From contig DATJUH010000061.1 in NCBI GenBank assembly GCA_035502515.1, positions 1 to 17,630 on the forward strand: DNA of 17,630 nucleotides, given 5' to 3'. The notes beneath the pieces were generated by a model, which was given only the letters and a program-made list of their open reading frames with translations, did no database searches and was not told the DNA's origin. This document shows, one piece after another, positions 1-6,629 of the stretch; within the stretch, counting starts at the first letter, position 1, and each line of letters begins with the position of its first letter. Position numbers and translations under genes: made by a program. Origin of the DNA: Fen-671 sp035502515 (GTDB lineage Bacteria > Actinomycetota > Acidimicrobiia > Acidimicrobiales > Palsa-688).

Positions 1-460
1 TTGTCCGAAAATGTCGCGGGCGCCAGTGGTTGTAGTCTCCTCGTCATCGCCCCGGAGTACGTGCTGATATATGGTCATCGTAATGGTGGGGGCTGGCATG
101 GCCGATCCGTTGGCTCACGGTCTTAACCGTGACGGTCGCGCCGTGTGGTGCAGCAGGCCCTCGGTATCGAGGCTGTCCTTGACCGCAGCGACGCCTTAAG
201 CGCGCCGCCCACGTGGCAGAGGCTGGTCATGGGACGAGCCCGGCAGGAGGTCGCCATTGCCGACAGGCTGTTGCACTCCGGCGCCGACCCGGCTGACCCG
301 GCCGCCGGGGCCGAGCGCGCCGCCCAGGCCGCTGCCCTCCGAAATGAGCTGCAGCGCCTCGTGGTGGCGGGACATTCGGGCGCACTGGCTGGCGGGGCAC
401 AGCCAGAGCGGATGCCGGCGCCAACGGCAACGTCCCGGATGGCGTGCCAATGCCGAGCAA
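1..460. other. Left edge with no intact recognised gene
   Basis: This stretch holds no complete gene that I recognise. Frame 1 is open from the first base to a TAA at 123-125 but matches nothing known to me. The only coding-like signal is the frameshifted ORF starting at 98, listed separately. Long minus-strand reading frames across this stretch look like shadows, rich in Arg, Pro and Ala with no domain. No tRNA-like cloverleaf or strong terminator was seen. Confidence 0.5.
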
Positions 461-531
461 TCAGCCAGCACGCTTCTCCAGCACATCGAGGTCCCGGACG
501 GCGTACCGATGGTGCTGCCACTCCTCCTTGA
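98..531 (+). pseudogene. Frameshifted ORF of unknown family
   Basis: An ATG at 98 is preceded by a G-rich Shine-Dalgarno-like stretch (GGTGGGGG). It opens a frame reading MADPLAHGLNRDGRAV. At about 143-150 this frame loses sense, and the protein-like reading continues in another frame as VQQALGIEAVLDRSDALSA, then a helical, charged segment with ELQRLV. Removing two bases from the GTGTGGTG run would join the two parts. From 145 to about 410 roughly four codons in five end in G or C, as in real genes of such DNA. After about 410 the coding look fades while the frame runs to a TGA at 529-531, over the end of the DinB-family gene on the other strand. I do not recognise the family. It may be a decayed gene, or an intact one with a sequencing error. 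Confidence 0.35.
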
Positions 532-1030
532 GGATCACGTGCAGGCACTGCAGCGTTGTGTGGTCTTTCCGCGGGTGGCCGGGGCCGTCGGGAGCGACGC
601 AGTTCCGTTCCAGCTCCGTCGGCGTCAAGCCGGCGATCACTTCGCTTACCTCGTCCATGCGCTCCCGGCGCAGGCCGAGCACCTGGTCGAGGGACGGGTT
701 GGCGTCTGGGTCGAGGCCCCAGCGGCGAGGACTGGTGAGCCACGGTCCCGCGAGGCCCCACGGGTGGTACGGGTGGGCCATCCCCTTCACCATCCGCCGC
801 AGCCAGCAGTCCGTGGCCAGCACAAGGTGACGGTGTGTCTGGACGAAGCTCCACTCGCCGTCGACCTGCTCGTGGAGGACCGGCTCGGGCACCCGCCTCA
901 CCCGGGCGATGGTCCCGCTCCAGATGTCTTGGATCATCGCCCATGCGTCGCTCAGGCCCTCGGGGTCGGTCGCCTTCAGCTTGTCGCGCTCGACCCTCAG
1001 CCTGACGCGCTCGGCACTGCGGCTTTCCAC
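461..1030 (-). CDS. DinB-family (mycothiol-type) protein
   Basis: A 189-residue protein of the DinB/YfiT four-helix-bundle superfamily. Members are metal-binding proteins, and in Actinobacteria many are thought to be mycothiol-dependent transferases or isomerases. Visible features are the helix-one histidines in THRHLVLATD (about 66-68), the W-containing linker, and the C-terminal EEWQHHRYAVRDL motif (about 169-181) with His173/His174. These positions match the usual His triad, and the length is normal. The GTG start at 1030 is supported by the -10-like TAAGCT six bases upstream and by no better start inside. The substrate cannot be told. The nearest upstream gene on the same strand is the DUF4386 gene, 149 bp away, so co-transcription is possible but not shown. 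Confidence 0.8.
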   Translation of the reverse strand: MESRSAERVRLRVERDKLKATDPEGLSDAWAMIQDIWSGTIARVRRVPEPVLHEQVDGEWSFVQTHRHLVLATDCWLRRMVKGMAHPYHPWGLAGPWLTSPRRWGLDPDANPSLDQVLGLRRERMDEVSEVIAGLTPTELERNCVAPDGPGHPRKDHTTLQCLHVILKEEWQHHRYAVRDLDVLEKRAG

Positions 1031-1036
1031 GTGTGC

Positions 1037-1042
1037 AGCTTA
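1037..1042 (-). promoter_or_regulatory. -10-like hexamer for the DinB gene
   Basis: On the minus strand TAAGCT lies 6 nt before the GTG start at 1030. It fits the actinobacterial TANNNT -10 pattern and would start transcription at or next to the start codon. No Shine-Dalgarno is present. No convincing -35 was found. Confidence 0.3.
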
Positions 1043-1098
1043 CGAGGGGCTCCCCTCGAACCCGTTGAGGCGGAGCCTCCATTGGGTCAAGAAGCTCG

Positions 1099-1109
1099 AT
1101 CAATTTGAT
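1099..1109. promoter_or_regulatory. Small AT-rich palindrome upstream of the DinB gene
   Basis: ATCAATTTGAT is a perfect 5+1+5 inverted repeat in an AT-rich patch about 70 bp upstream of the DinB start. It could bind a regulator, but it is short and may be chance. Confidence 0.15.
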
Positions 1110-1179
1110 TTGGGTTGAAACCGCACCCGAGTCGCGCGCCCAAACGTCGCCGTTCCGGTGCTCAGGAGGCTCAGCCTGG

Positions 1180-1938
1180 TCAGCTCAGTACCGGGCTGTG
1201 GGCCTCGGGCGAGCTGAACCCTCTAATGATGAGCCACACGGCGAGGACCATCTCGTTCACGCCGATGGGCACGTTGAGCCCGACCTGAAGGGCGGACATG
1301 GAGCCCGTCACCGTGAAGAGGACGAGCAAGCCTGCCACGAGGCCGAGCACGACCCCGATGATCCCCCAGCCCGACAACCAGCGCGGGATGAGCCGGGAGC
1401 GGAAGAAGATCGAGTAGTACAGGAGCGCACCGACGTAGAAGGCAAGGATGCCGGCCAGGCTGGCCTGGTCATGAAGGGCCCGAAGCAAAGAGCCGAGCGT
1501 CCCTGCGTCGTTGACCGAGCCCGCTGCGACGTCCTGGCTGAGCGTGACCAGCAGAAGTACCGCTACGGCACTGACCAGGTACATCACGGCTTCCATGACC
1601 CGGAACGACACGGACCCTATGGCCAGCCCCTGCCCGTACCTTCTGAGCGTCGGATAGAGCGCGATTGCGATACCCGCACCGGCGAAAGCCGCGACGATCA
1701 AGAAGAATGACCCGGCGATCACCCTGTCCTGATGTGTGAAGGTCCAGGCCAGGTAGCCGGAAGCCCTGAGAACAGAATTGAACAGGGCGGTGCTCATGAG
1801 GCTGGCCGCAGTCGCCGTGATAAGGAGGGCCCCGGCCGTCCTCGCGGTGGTGCGGTCGGTCCTTGCCGGGCGCGACTGGACGTAGGCGGACGGCGCACCC
1901 TGCTCCGTCGGGCTGGCGGGAGCCAGGTAGGTACCCAT
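1180..1938 (-). CDS. DUF4386-family integral membrane protein
   Basis: About 252 residues with six hydrophobic helices. The first starts near the TAGALLITATAAS segment, the second near VIAGSFFLIVAAF, and the third spans YLVSAVAVLLLVTL. Three more lie in the C-terminal half around AFYVGALLYYSIFF, GIIGVVLGLVAGLLVLF and VNEMVLAVWLIIRGF. The pattern, including the LYP..R.YG loop after helix two and the SRLIPRWLSGWG loop, is that of the DUF4386 family, whose function is not known. The frame is open up to a TTG at 1980, but ATG 1938 is preferred because a perfect hairpin covers the TTG and the extra residues have no family look. Nothing in the sequence points to a substrate. The protein sits in the membrane. 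Confidence 0.8.
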   Translation of the reverse strand: MGTYLAPASPTEQGAPSAYVQSRPARTDRTTARTAGALLITATAASLMSTALFNSVLRASGYLAWTFTHQDRVIAGSFFLIVAAFAGAGIAIALYPTLRRYGQGLAIGSVSFRVMEAVMYLVSAVAVLLLVTLSQDVAAGSVNDAGTLGSLLRALHDQASLAGILAFYVGALLYYSIFFRSRLIPRWLSGWGIIGVVLGLVAGLLVLFTVTGSMSALQVGLNVPIGVNEMVLAVWLIIRGFSSPEAHSPVLS

Positions 1939-1970
1939 GGCACCATGATCCGACTCGGTGGTGGGCCAGA

Positions 1971-1990
1971 ACAGGGCCAAAAGGCCCTGT
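1971..1990. promoter_or_regulatory. Perfect 8-bp hairpin in the leader of the DUF4386 gene
   Basis: ACAGGGCC, an AAAA loop and GGCCCTGT form a perfect 8-bp stem with a tetraloop, about 33-52 nt upstream of ATG 1938. No T-run follows on either strand, so it is not a standard terminator. It may shape the mRNA leader or be an operator. Confidence 0.3.
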
Positions 1991-2049
1991 AGAGGCCCTT
2001 CCGGCGAACGGTCCAGCGACCGGGCGGGTGTCGCGTCGTCGTGGAGGGC

Positions 2050-2283
2050 TCAGGCAGAGGCGGCGATCACGAGCAGGAGCGCTGACAGGCTGAGCAGGAC
2101 CGGAAAGACTTTGAACCAGGTCACCGCGGTGCGGGCACCCGTCAGGGATGTGAGCACCGCTAAGGCGACAAGCAGACCGGCCGCCGCCCAATAGGTCGCC
2201 CTTGCCGCGTCGGAGCCGCCGCGACCAGGTTGTGAATCATCCCGGCACGGGCCTGTGTTTTCGGTGCAGGAAGCTGTGGGCAC
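2050..2283 (-). CDS. Small two-helix membrane ORF, hypothetical
   Basis: A 77-residue frame with a polar N-terminus and two strong hydrophobic segments, WAAAGLLVALAVLTSL and FKVFPVLLSLSALLLVIA, separated by a short GARTAVTW turn. The only start is GTG 2283, with no clear ribosome site. Its first 47 bases overlap the methyltransferase remnant, and the DUF4386 gene follows 111 bp downstream on the same strand. No family is recognised. It could be a genuine small membrane protein or the tail of a lost larger gene. Confidence 0.4.
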   Translation of the reverse strand: MPTASCTENTGPCRDDSQPGRGGSDAARATYWAAAGLLVALAVLTSLTGARTAVTWFKVFPVLLSLSALLLVIAASA

Positions 2284-2539
2284 CTCGCCGCCGGAGATAG
2301 GTCTCGAGGAGTTGCCGCACCAATAACCCGGCTGCGCACGACTGCCGACTCGATGTCGGAGGGCGTGAGCGGGCCGAAGCCGTCTCCTGGCTCGCGAGCC
2401 ACTGGGCTTCGTCCTCGGTCATGGCCGGCCCGGTGATGACTTGGTAGATGACACCGAGCCCCGCGGGCCGCAGGACACGCCGGAACTCGCCCATGGCGAC
2501 GTCGAGGTTGGAGAAGGTGTCCGTGGAGACGCTCCCCAC
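2237..2539 (-). pseudogene. Remnant of a class I SAM-dependent methyltransferase
   Basis: The frame opening at GTG 2539 reads DTFSNLDVAMGEFRRVLRPA followed by GLGVIYQVITGPAMTEDEAQWL. This is the strand-4/strand-5 region of class I methyltransferases (TFSxL..a..EFRRVLRPGG..v.YQ). The SAM-binding half with its GxGxG loop is missing, because the frame is closed by a stop at 2552-2554. After ...WLAS the family-like reading appears to continue in another frame (GPLTPSDIESAVVRSRV), which suggests an internal frameshift. No substrate can be given. I read it as a truncated, frameshifted gene. The exact ends are uncertain. Confidence 0.55.
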
Positions 2540-2580
2540 CGCCGATACTGACTAACCCCAGCCGGGCCGGACGGACCGGC

Positions 2581-2595
2581 TGCAAACCGTTTGCA
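2581..2595. promoter_or_regulatory. Operator-like perfect palindrome
   Basis: TGCAAACCGTTTGCA is a perfect 7+1+7 inverted repeat, and a further TTGCAAACC overlaps its right half. Similar GCAAAC/GTTTGC half-sites are bound by LacI-family repressors, although those operators usually have an even centre. It overlaps a possible -35 hexamer (TTGCAA, 2591-2596), so a bound protein could block transcription toward clpP. No regulator gene lies in the window. Confidence 0.4.
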
Positions 2596-2619
2596 AACCA
2601 AAAGCTCGCAACAGATAGT
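2591..2619 (+). promoter_or_regulatory. Candidate promoter toward clpP
   Basis: TTGCAA (2591-2596), a 17-nt spacer and GATAGT (2614-2619) give 4/6 matches to each consensus hexamer at the best spacing, in a locally AT-rich patch. It would give clpP a leader of roughly 180 nt. The operator-like palindrome overlaps the -35. Confidence 0.35.
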
Positions 2620-2794
2620 GATTGGGGGTTACCGAGCGGTACGACCGAGGGGCAGGCTACGCACTGAAAGACGTCCTCCACCTGAGGGCCCGGCCACGTA
2701 ATCAGGCGCCGAGGGCGGGCCGAGTGGGACGGGGGTGGGGGAAGGCTCCAGGCGGCGTCCCGAACTCGCCCTCACGAAATCCGTCCTGGTGGAT

Positions 2795-2800
2795 TACCCT
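2795..2800 (+). promoter_or_regulatory. -10-like hexamer just before clpP
   Basis: TACCCT, in the context GATTACCCT, ends 6 nt before the clpP ATG. Transcription from it would begin at or near the ATG and give a leaderless mRNA. No good -35 and no Shine-Dalgarno at normal spacing are seen. Confidence 0.3.
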
Positions 2801-2806
2801 GCATAC

Positions 2807-3430
2807 ATGTCTTTCCCGCACCTGCCGGCGACGCCCGTCTCGCAGGCGTCTGTCCCGGGCGTCGACCCGAGCGCCGACGTCTACCAGCGACTGCTACGTG
2901 AGCGCATCATCTTCCTCGGCACCGAAGTCGATGACCGGTCCGCCAACCTGATCTGCGCCCAGCTCCTGTTGCTGGCCGCCGAAGACGGCAGTCGCGACGT
3001 GAGCCTGTACATCAATTCGCCGGGTGGTTCTGTAACAGCCGGCCTGGCCATCTACGACACGATGCAGTACGTCCCGTGCGATGTCTCCACCGTTTGCATG
3101 GGGCTGGCCGCATCGATGGGGCAGTTCCTCCTCTGCGCAGGTGCCCCCGGGAAAAGGTACGCCCTCCCTCACTCGCGTATCCTCATGCACCAGCCCTCGG
3201 GGCAGATGCAAGGGCAGGCTACTGACATCGCCATCCAGGCGGAGCAGATCGTCTACCTGAAGCGGATGATGGCGGAGCGCATCGCCTACCACACCGGCCA
3301 GACGGTCGATCGCATAGAGCGTGATTCGGACCGTGACCGGTGGTTTACTGCCGACGAAGCCAAGGATTACGGGTTCATAGACCAGGTGATCTCGAGGGCC
3401 CGTGAGGTGGGCGAGCCGGCTCTGGCCTAG
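2807..3430 (+). CDS. clpP: ATP-dependent Clp protease proteolytic subunit ClpP
   Basis: A 207-residue serine peptidase subunit (family S14). It forms the barrel-shaped cytosolic Clp protease, which degrades proteins fed by ClpX or ClpC. The catalytic triad is visible: Ser103 in GLAASMGQF, His128 in ILMHQP and Asp177 in SDRDRWF. Their spacing (25 and 49) equals that of the E. coli enzyme (Ser97, His122, Asp171 in common numbering). The INSPGGSV oxyanion loop and YQRLLRERIIFLG N-terminal region are intact. ATG 2807 fits the family N-terminus, while an upstream in-frame GTG at 2735 would add 24 unrelated residues. In many Actinobacteria clpP1 and clpP2 lie together upstream of clpX. Here the gene stands alone, convergent with a glycosyltransferase, so it may be an extra copy. 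Confidence 0.95.
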   Translation: MSFPHLPATPVSQASVPGVDPSADVYQRLLRERIIFLGTEVDDRSANLICAQLLLLAAEDGSRDVSLYINSPGGSVTAGLAIYDTMQYVPCDVSTVCMGLAASMGQFLLCAGAPGKRYALPHSRILMHQPSGQMQGQATDIAIQAEQIVYLKRMMAERIAYHTGQTVDRIERDSDRDRWFTADEAKDYGFIDQVISRAREVGEPALA

Positions 3431-3487
3431 CCCGACCGTTCAGCCCACCCGCTTAGCCCATTCACTTAGCTGGCCCAGGGAGCGGGG

Positions 3488-4909
3488 TCACTTTCCCCGT
3501 GTGAGTCGCGCCGCTTTGTTTGCCGCGCTGCGCACCACCTGCTTCACGCCGCCCTGGCTGTAATGGAACCGCACCAGGCCGGACAAACTCCGTGCGGTGG
3601 TGGGCGCCTCCGCCGCCGCGTTCGTGGTTTCGTCCGGCGAGGCGGGAGCCGGGATTGATGGCGACACCTCGCCGGAGGTGGTGGCGGGGGTGTGGGCGCC
3701 GCCCAGGTCCGGCGCCGGCCGGGGTTCCCGGCAGAAGGCGGCCAGCGGTTCGAGCACCAGTGACCAACGGAACCTGTCGCGCACCCTGGCCACGTTGGCC
3801 CTGCACCTTTCGGCGAAGGCCCAGTCCTCGAGGAGCCGGCCGAGCGCCTCTTCGAGGGCTTCGGGGTCCTCGGCCGGCACGGTAAGGCCCAGGCCCTCGC
3901 GCTCGATGAGCTCGGCGAAGGAGTCGCCCTCGGTGGAAACGATGGGCAGGCCGGCCCAGAGGTAGTCAAGCGCCCGGGTCCGGAACGAGAACCGCGTTTC
4001 GGCACTGTCGAAATGCACAGTGACGCCCAGGTTGGCTTCGAGCAGGAAGTTCTGCCGGTCGGAGTACTCGGCCCAGCCCTGGTTGAAAAAGACGTGCTTG
4101 CCGGCCAGACCGAGCTCGTCGGCGAGGGCCTGGGCGTCGATGGCCATCTGCATGGGAGGGACGTCCGGGTTGGGGTGACGCAAGCCCATGAAGTACAGCC
4201 GGACAGAGGGCCGTGTCCTGGACAGCCCGGCTACGGCCCGGATGAGCGTCAGCGGGTCGAACCAGTCGTAGATCCCTCCGGCCCAGACGATCACGTCGTC
4301 TCCCCGGCCGATGCCGGGGACCACGTCCCTCAGTACTGCCCGCCGGTGTTCGGGGCGCTGCTCCGGCAGGCCGAAGGGCACGACGTCGATCAGCTGGCGC
4401 AGGGTCGGGTCGGCATCGTAGGTGAGGGCGTTGGCTCGCCCCAGGGCGCAGAGCTGCCCGATGAAAAGGTCACGCTGCCTCTCGCTGGCACATATCAGGA
4501 AATCGCCCCGCACCAGCTGATGGTTGAGGTTGTCGATAGAGATCCGGATGTGGCCGTCGCGGGCCGGGCCTGAGTGCCCTTTGGTCAGGGCCAGCGTCTC
4601 CAGGTGGAGCGGGTCGTAAATGTCGAAGACGATGATTTTCCTCGATGTCCCCAGAACCGCATGGTGGTGGGTCACGTAACCCTGGAGGACCATGACATCG
4701 CACCACGCCTCCGCCTCCGCCAGCTCGTCCGGGCCGCCGGCCAAGGCAGTGAAGTCGTGAGGGTGTACCTCGCAGTAGGGCGAGGTGGTGATCAGGCGGA
4801 CATCGTGGTGGTCATCGGCGAGGCGCTGGCAGATATGAAGGGCGCGCATGGCCGGGCCGGCGACCTGTGGCCGTAGGACGTCCGCCGTCACGACCAGCAC
4901 CCTGGTCAC
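3488..4909 (-). CDS. GT-B glycosyltransferase (GT4-like) with basic tail
   Basis: A 473-residue cytosolic glycosyltransferase, probably using a nucleotide sugar. The N-terminal Rossmann half begins VLVVTADVLRPQVAGPAMRA, with the family-typical G-P-A-R loop at 18-22. FDIYDPLHLETL lies at 95-106 and CASERQRDLFIGQL at 140-153. The C-terminal half has VWAGGIYDWFDPLTLI (208-223), MGLRHPNPDVP (241-251) and the donor-site stretch ETRFSFRTRALDYLWAGLPIV (304-324). Residues 397-440 are a Pro/Ala/Thr-rich linker. The last 33 residues are basic and may touch the membrane. GTG 4909 is the first possible start, because a TGA lies in frame two codons before it. GGGGTGA just upstream may serve as the ribosome site. 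It is a clear paralog of the gene at 5090 on the other strand. The sugar and acceptor are unknown. Confidence 0.85.
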   Translation of the reverse strand: MTRVLVVTADVLRPQVAGPAMRALHICQRLADDHHDVRLITTSPYCEVHPHDFTALAGGPDELAEAEAWCDVMVLQGYVTHHHAVLGTSRKIIVFDIYDPLHLETLALTKGHSGPARDGHIRISIDNLNHQLVRGDFLICASERQRDLFIGQLCALGRANALTYDADPTLRQLIDVVPFGLPEQRPEHRRAVLRDVVPGIGRGDDVIVWAGGIYDWFDPLTLIRAVAGLSRTRPSVRLYFMGLRHPNPDVPPMQMAIDAQALADELGLAGKHVFFNQGWAEYSDRQNFLLEANLGVTVHFDSAETRFSFRTRALDYLWAGLPIVSTEGDSFAELIEREGLGLTVPAEDPEALEEALGRLLEDWAFAERCRANVARVRDRFRWSLVLEPLAAFCREPRPAPDLGGAHTPATTSGEVSPSIPAPASPDETTNAAAEAPTTARSLSGLVRFHYSQGGVKQVVRSAANKAARLTRGK

Positions 4910-5059
4910 AGTTCACCCCGCACCGGGCCACCTCGGACTGGGCCACCTCGGACCGGGCCACCTCGGACAGGGCCACCCCGCACCGGGCCACCTCGGACCG
5001 GGCCACCTCGGACTGGGCCACCTCGGACCGGGCCAGCTTTTACCGGTTCACCTCGTACC
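4910..5059. repeat. 15-bp tandem repeat, ten units, between divergent genes
   Basis: The unit is GGGCCACCTCGGACC. Seven central copies (4925-5029) differ mainly at the last base (C, T or A). One variant copy reads GGGCCACCCCGCACC (4970-4984). The outer copies (4910-4924, 5030-5044, 5045-5059) are degenerate. Copies 0-3 and 4-7 resemble each other, hinting at a 60-bp higher-order duplication. Each unit has a weak GGNCC...GGNCC dyad. The array abuts the GTG of one glycosyltransferase and ends about 30 bp before the ATG of the other, so it fills their shared promoter region. The frame of the 3488-4909 gene stops at 4913-4915. The frame of the 5090 gene is open through the array but has no start there, so the array appears to be non-coding. 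Confidence 0.9.
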
Positions 5060-5076
5060 CTGCCGGCGGCCCCCGG

Positions 5077-5082
5077 TAGCCT
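5077..5082 (+). promoter_or_regulatory. -10-like hexamer for the 5090 glycosyltransferase
   Basis: TAGCCT ends 7 nt before ATG 5090 and fits TANNNT. No Shine-Dalgarno is seen, which suggests a leaderless mRNA. The -35 region would fall in the last degenerate units of the 15-bp repeat. Confidence 0.3.
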
Positions 5083-5089
5083 CACGGCG

Positions 5090-6364
5090 ATGGTTGCGTC
5101 CACGGCCACGAAGCGTACTCATACCCGGGTGGTCGTTTTCACGACCGACCCGGTCGGCCCGGAGATGCCCGGCCCCGCCATCCGGGCCTGGGAACTGGCC
5201 CGCGCCCTCGGCGATCACCTGGACGTCGTGCTGGCCAGCACTGTTTCGGTCTCCGGGTCCCATCCCAATGCCGAGACCCGCCTGGCCGCCGGCCCGGCCA
5301 TCCGGGAACTGGTCGACGGGGCGGATGTCCTTTTCGCCCCGGGCGCCCTCGTCTACATGGCCGATGAGCTGCGCCAGACGGACAGCCCCGTGGCGGTCGA
5401 CATCTACGACCCCTACCACCTGGAAAACCTGGAGATGGGTGGAGCAGACCAGGCCGAAGCGGACCGGGCCGTGACCCGTTTGGCCGGCGTCGTCAATGCC
5501 GGGTTGCGAAGGGGGGACTTTTTCACGTGCGCCAGCGAACGGCAGCGGGACTTCTGGCTGGGGTCGCTGGCGGCGCTGGGCCGGGTCAACCCGTACAACT
5601 ACGAGGCGAGCCCTCTGCTCAGCCGGCTTGTCTCCGTCGTCCCGTTCGGGCTCCCGGCCGAGCCCCCGTGCCGGCAAGGCCCGGGCTTGCGGGGCGTGGT
5701 CCCGGGCATCGGGCCCGACGACAAGGTCGTGCTCTGGGGCGGAGGGGTCTACAACTGGCTGGACCCCATTTCCCTGCTGCGGGCCGTCGACCGCCTGAGC
5801 CGCCGCCTGCCCGAGCTACGCCTGGTCTTTCTCGGCCTGCGTCACCCCAACCCCGACGTGCCCGGGATGCGGGTGGCCACCGAGCTGCAGGAGCTCTCGG
5901 CGCAGCTGGGCCTCACCGGCCGGTACGTGTTCTTCAACACCGGCTGGGCCCCGTACGGGCGCCGGGCCGACTACCTCCTGGACGCCGACGTGGCCGTGAG
6001 CACACACCTGGACCACCTCGAGACGCGTTATTCGTTCCGTTCGCGTGTCCTCGACTACCTGTGGGCCGGGCTCCCCATGGTCCTCACCGGCGGCGACGTC
6101 CTGGCCGATGAAGTGGCCGACGCCGGCCTGGGCATCGCCGTCCCGGCCCAGGACGACGAGGCCCTGGAGGAGGCTCTGGACGCGGTGCTGTCGTACCCTC
6201 CACCTCCCGAGATCTTCGCTCCCGTCGTGGAACGTCACACCTGGGGGCGGGCCGCCCAGCCGCTGCTTGACTTCTGCGCCAGCCCCGGGCGGGCTCCCGA
6301 CCTGCTGGTGGAGCGCCTTTCGCCCGAGGCCGCGGCCGGGCCTTACGCCGGCTATCAGGGGTAA
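5090..6364 (+). CDS. GT-B glycosyltransferase (GT4-like), paralog of the divergent neighbour
   Basis: A 424-residue cytosolic glycosyltransferase sharing the whole motif series of the 3488-4909 protein. It has GPAIRAWELARAL (28-40), VDIYDPYHLENLE (103-115), RRGDFFTCASERQRDFWLG (140-158), VVPFGLP (183-189), LWGGGVYNWLDPISLLRAV (215-233) and LGLRHPNPDVPGM (248-260). ETRYSFRSRVLDYLWAGLP (311-329) is the likely nucleotide-sugar site. It lacks the linker and basic tail of its paralog. ATG 5090 is chosen from the TAGCCT -10-like site and the homology, which begins within 13 residues. The head-to-head layout suggests that an inverted duplication gave the pair and that they now act in sequence on the same glycan. 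Donor and acceptor are unknown. Confidence 0.85.
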   Translation: MVASTATKRTHTRVVVFTTDPVGPEMPGPAIRAWELARALGDHLDVVLASTVSVSGSHPNAETRLAAGPAIRELVDGADVLFAPGALVYMADELRQTDSPVAVDIYDPYHLENLEMGGADQAEADRAVTRLAGVVNAGLRRGDFFTCASERQRDFWLGSLAALGRVNPYNYEASPLLSRLVSVVPFGLPAEPPCRQGPGLRGVVPGIGPDDKVVLWGGGVYNWLDPISLLRAVDRLSRRLPELRLVFLGLRHPNPDVPGMRVATELQELSAQLGLTGRYVFFNTGWAPYGRRADYLLDADVAVSTHLDHLETRYSFRSRVLDYLWAGLPMVLTGGDVLADEVADAGLGIAVPAQDDEALEEALDAVLSYPPPPEIFAPVVERHTWGRAAQPLLDFCASPGRAPDLLVERLSPEAAAGPYAGYQG

Positions 6365-6419
6365 GTGGCCAAGCAGGAGGCCCCCAGCCCGGGCGGCGAG
6401 CGCGGCAAACCTCGTCGGG

Positions 6420-6440
6420 AGGGCCTCTGCCGGCCCTTTT
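6420..6440 (+). terminator. Intrinsic terminator after the 5090 glycosyltransferase
   Basis: AGGGCC, a TCTGCC loop and GGCCCT form a perfect 6-bp GC-rich stem followed by TTTT (6437-6440), 55 bp after the TAA/stop region of the upstream + strand gene. Position and T-run fit a Rho-independent terminator. Confidence 0.6.
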
Positions 6441-6523
6441 CGGTGCAAGTAAGCGTTCTTGTCGCGCTCTGATGCCGTCTTTGCACCGGAACGCAACAAG
6501 ATGTCCCATCTGCACCGAGAAGG
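6435..6523. repeat. 89-bp imperfect palindrome with TGCACCG motifs
   Basis: Arms 6435-6466 and 6492-6523 (32 nt each) match when one is inverted at about 23 of 32 positions without gaps. The outer part CCTTTTCGGTGCA/TGCACCGAGAAGG and the inner part TTCTTGTCGCG/CGCAACAAGAT match best. A third TGCACCG sits in the centre (6482-6488). The element lies between two convergent genes and begins inside the terminator. It may be a decayed mobile or REP-like element, or an RNA hairpin. Confidence 0.4.
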
Positions 6524-6534
6524 GGTCCCCCGAG

Positions 6535-6553
6535 CGGGACCGGGCGGGTCCCG
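6535..6553 (-). terminator. Possible terminator hairpin for the sulfotransferase gene
   Basis: CGGGACC, a 5-nt loop and GGTCCCG form a perfect 7-bp stem about 76 bp beyond the stop of the minus-strand sulfotransferase gene. No T-run follows. Such GC-rich hairpins without a U tract are often proposed as terminators in Actinobacteria, but this one could be chance. Confidence 0.3.
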
Positions 6554-6596
6554 GGCGGCCAGTGCCCACCGAGCGAGGTACGACCGCCACTAACAA

Positions 6597-6629
6597 TCAC
6601 ATAACAGTCATCTAACAGTCATGTAACGC
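6597..6629. repeat. Three 11-bp direct repeats TCAYNTAACRG
   Basis: TCACATAACAG, TCATCTAACAG and TCATGTAACGC stand back to back, one helical turn apart, in a short AT-rich island. Spacing and the TCA core resemble binding sites of OmpR/PhoP-type response regulators. The third copy touches the last base of the sulfotransferase stop codon. The location between convergent genes is odd for an operator. Confidence 0.45.
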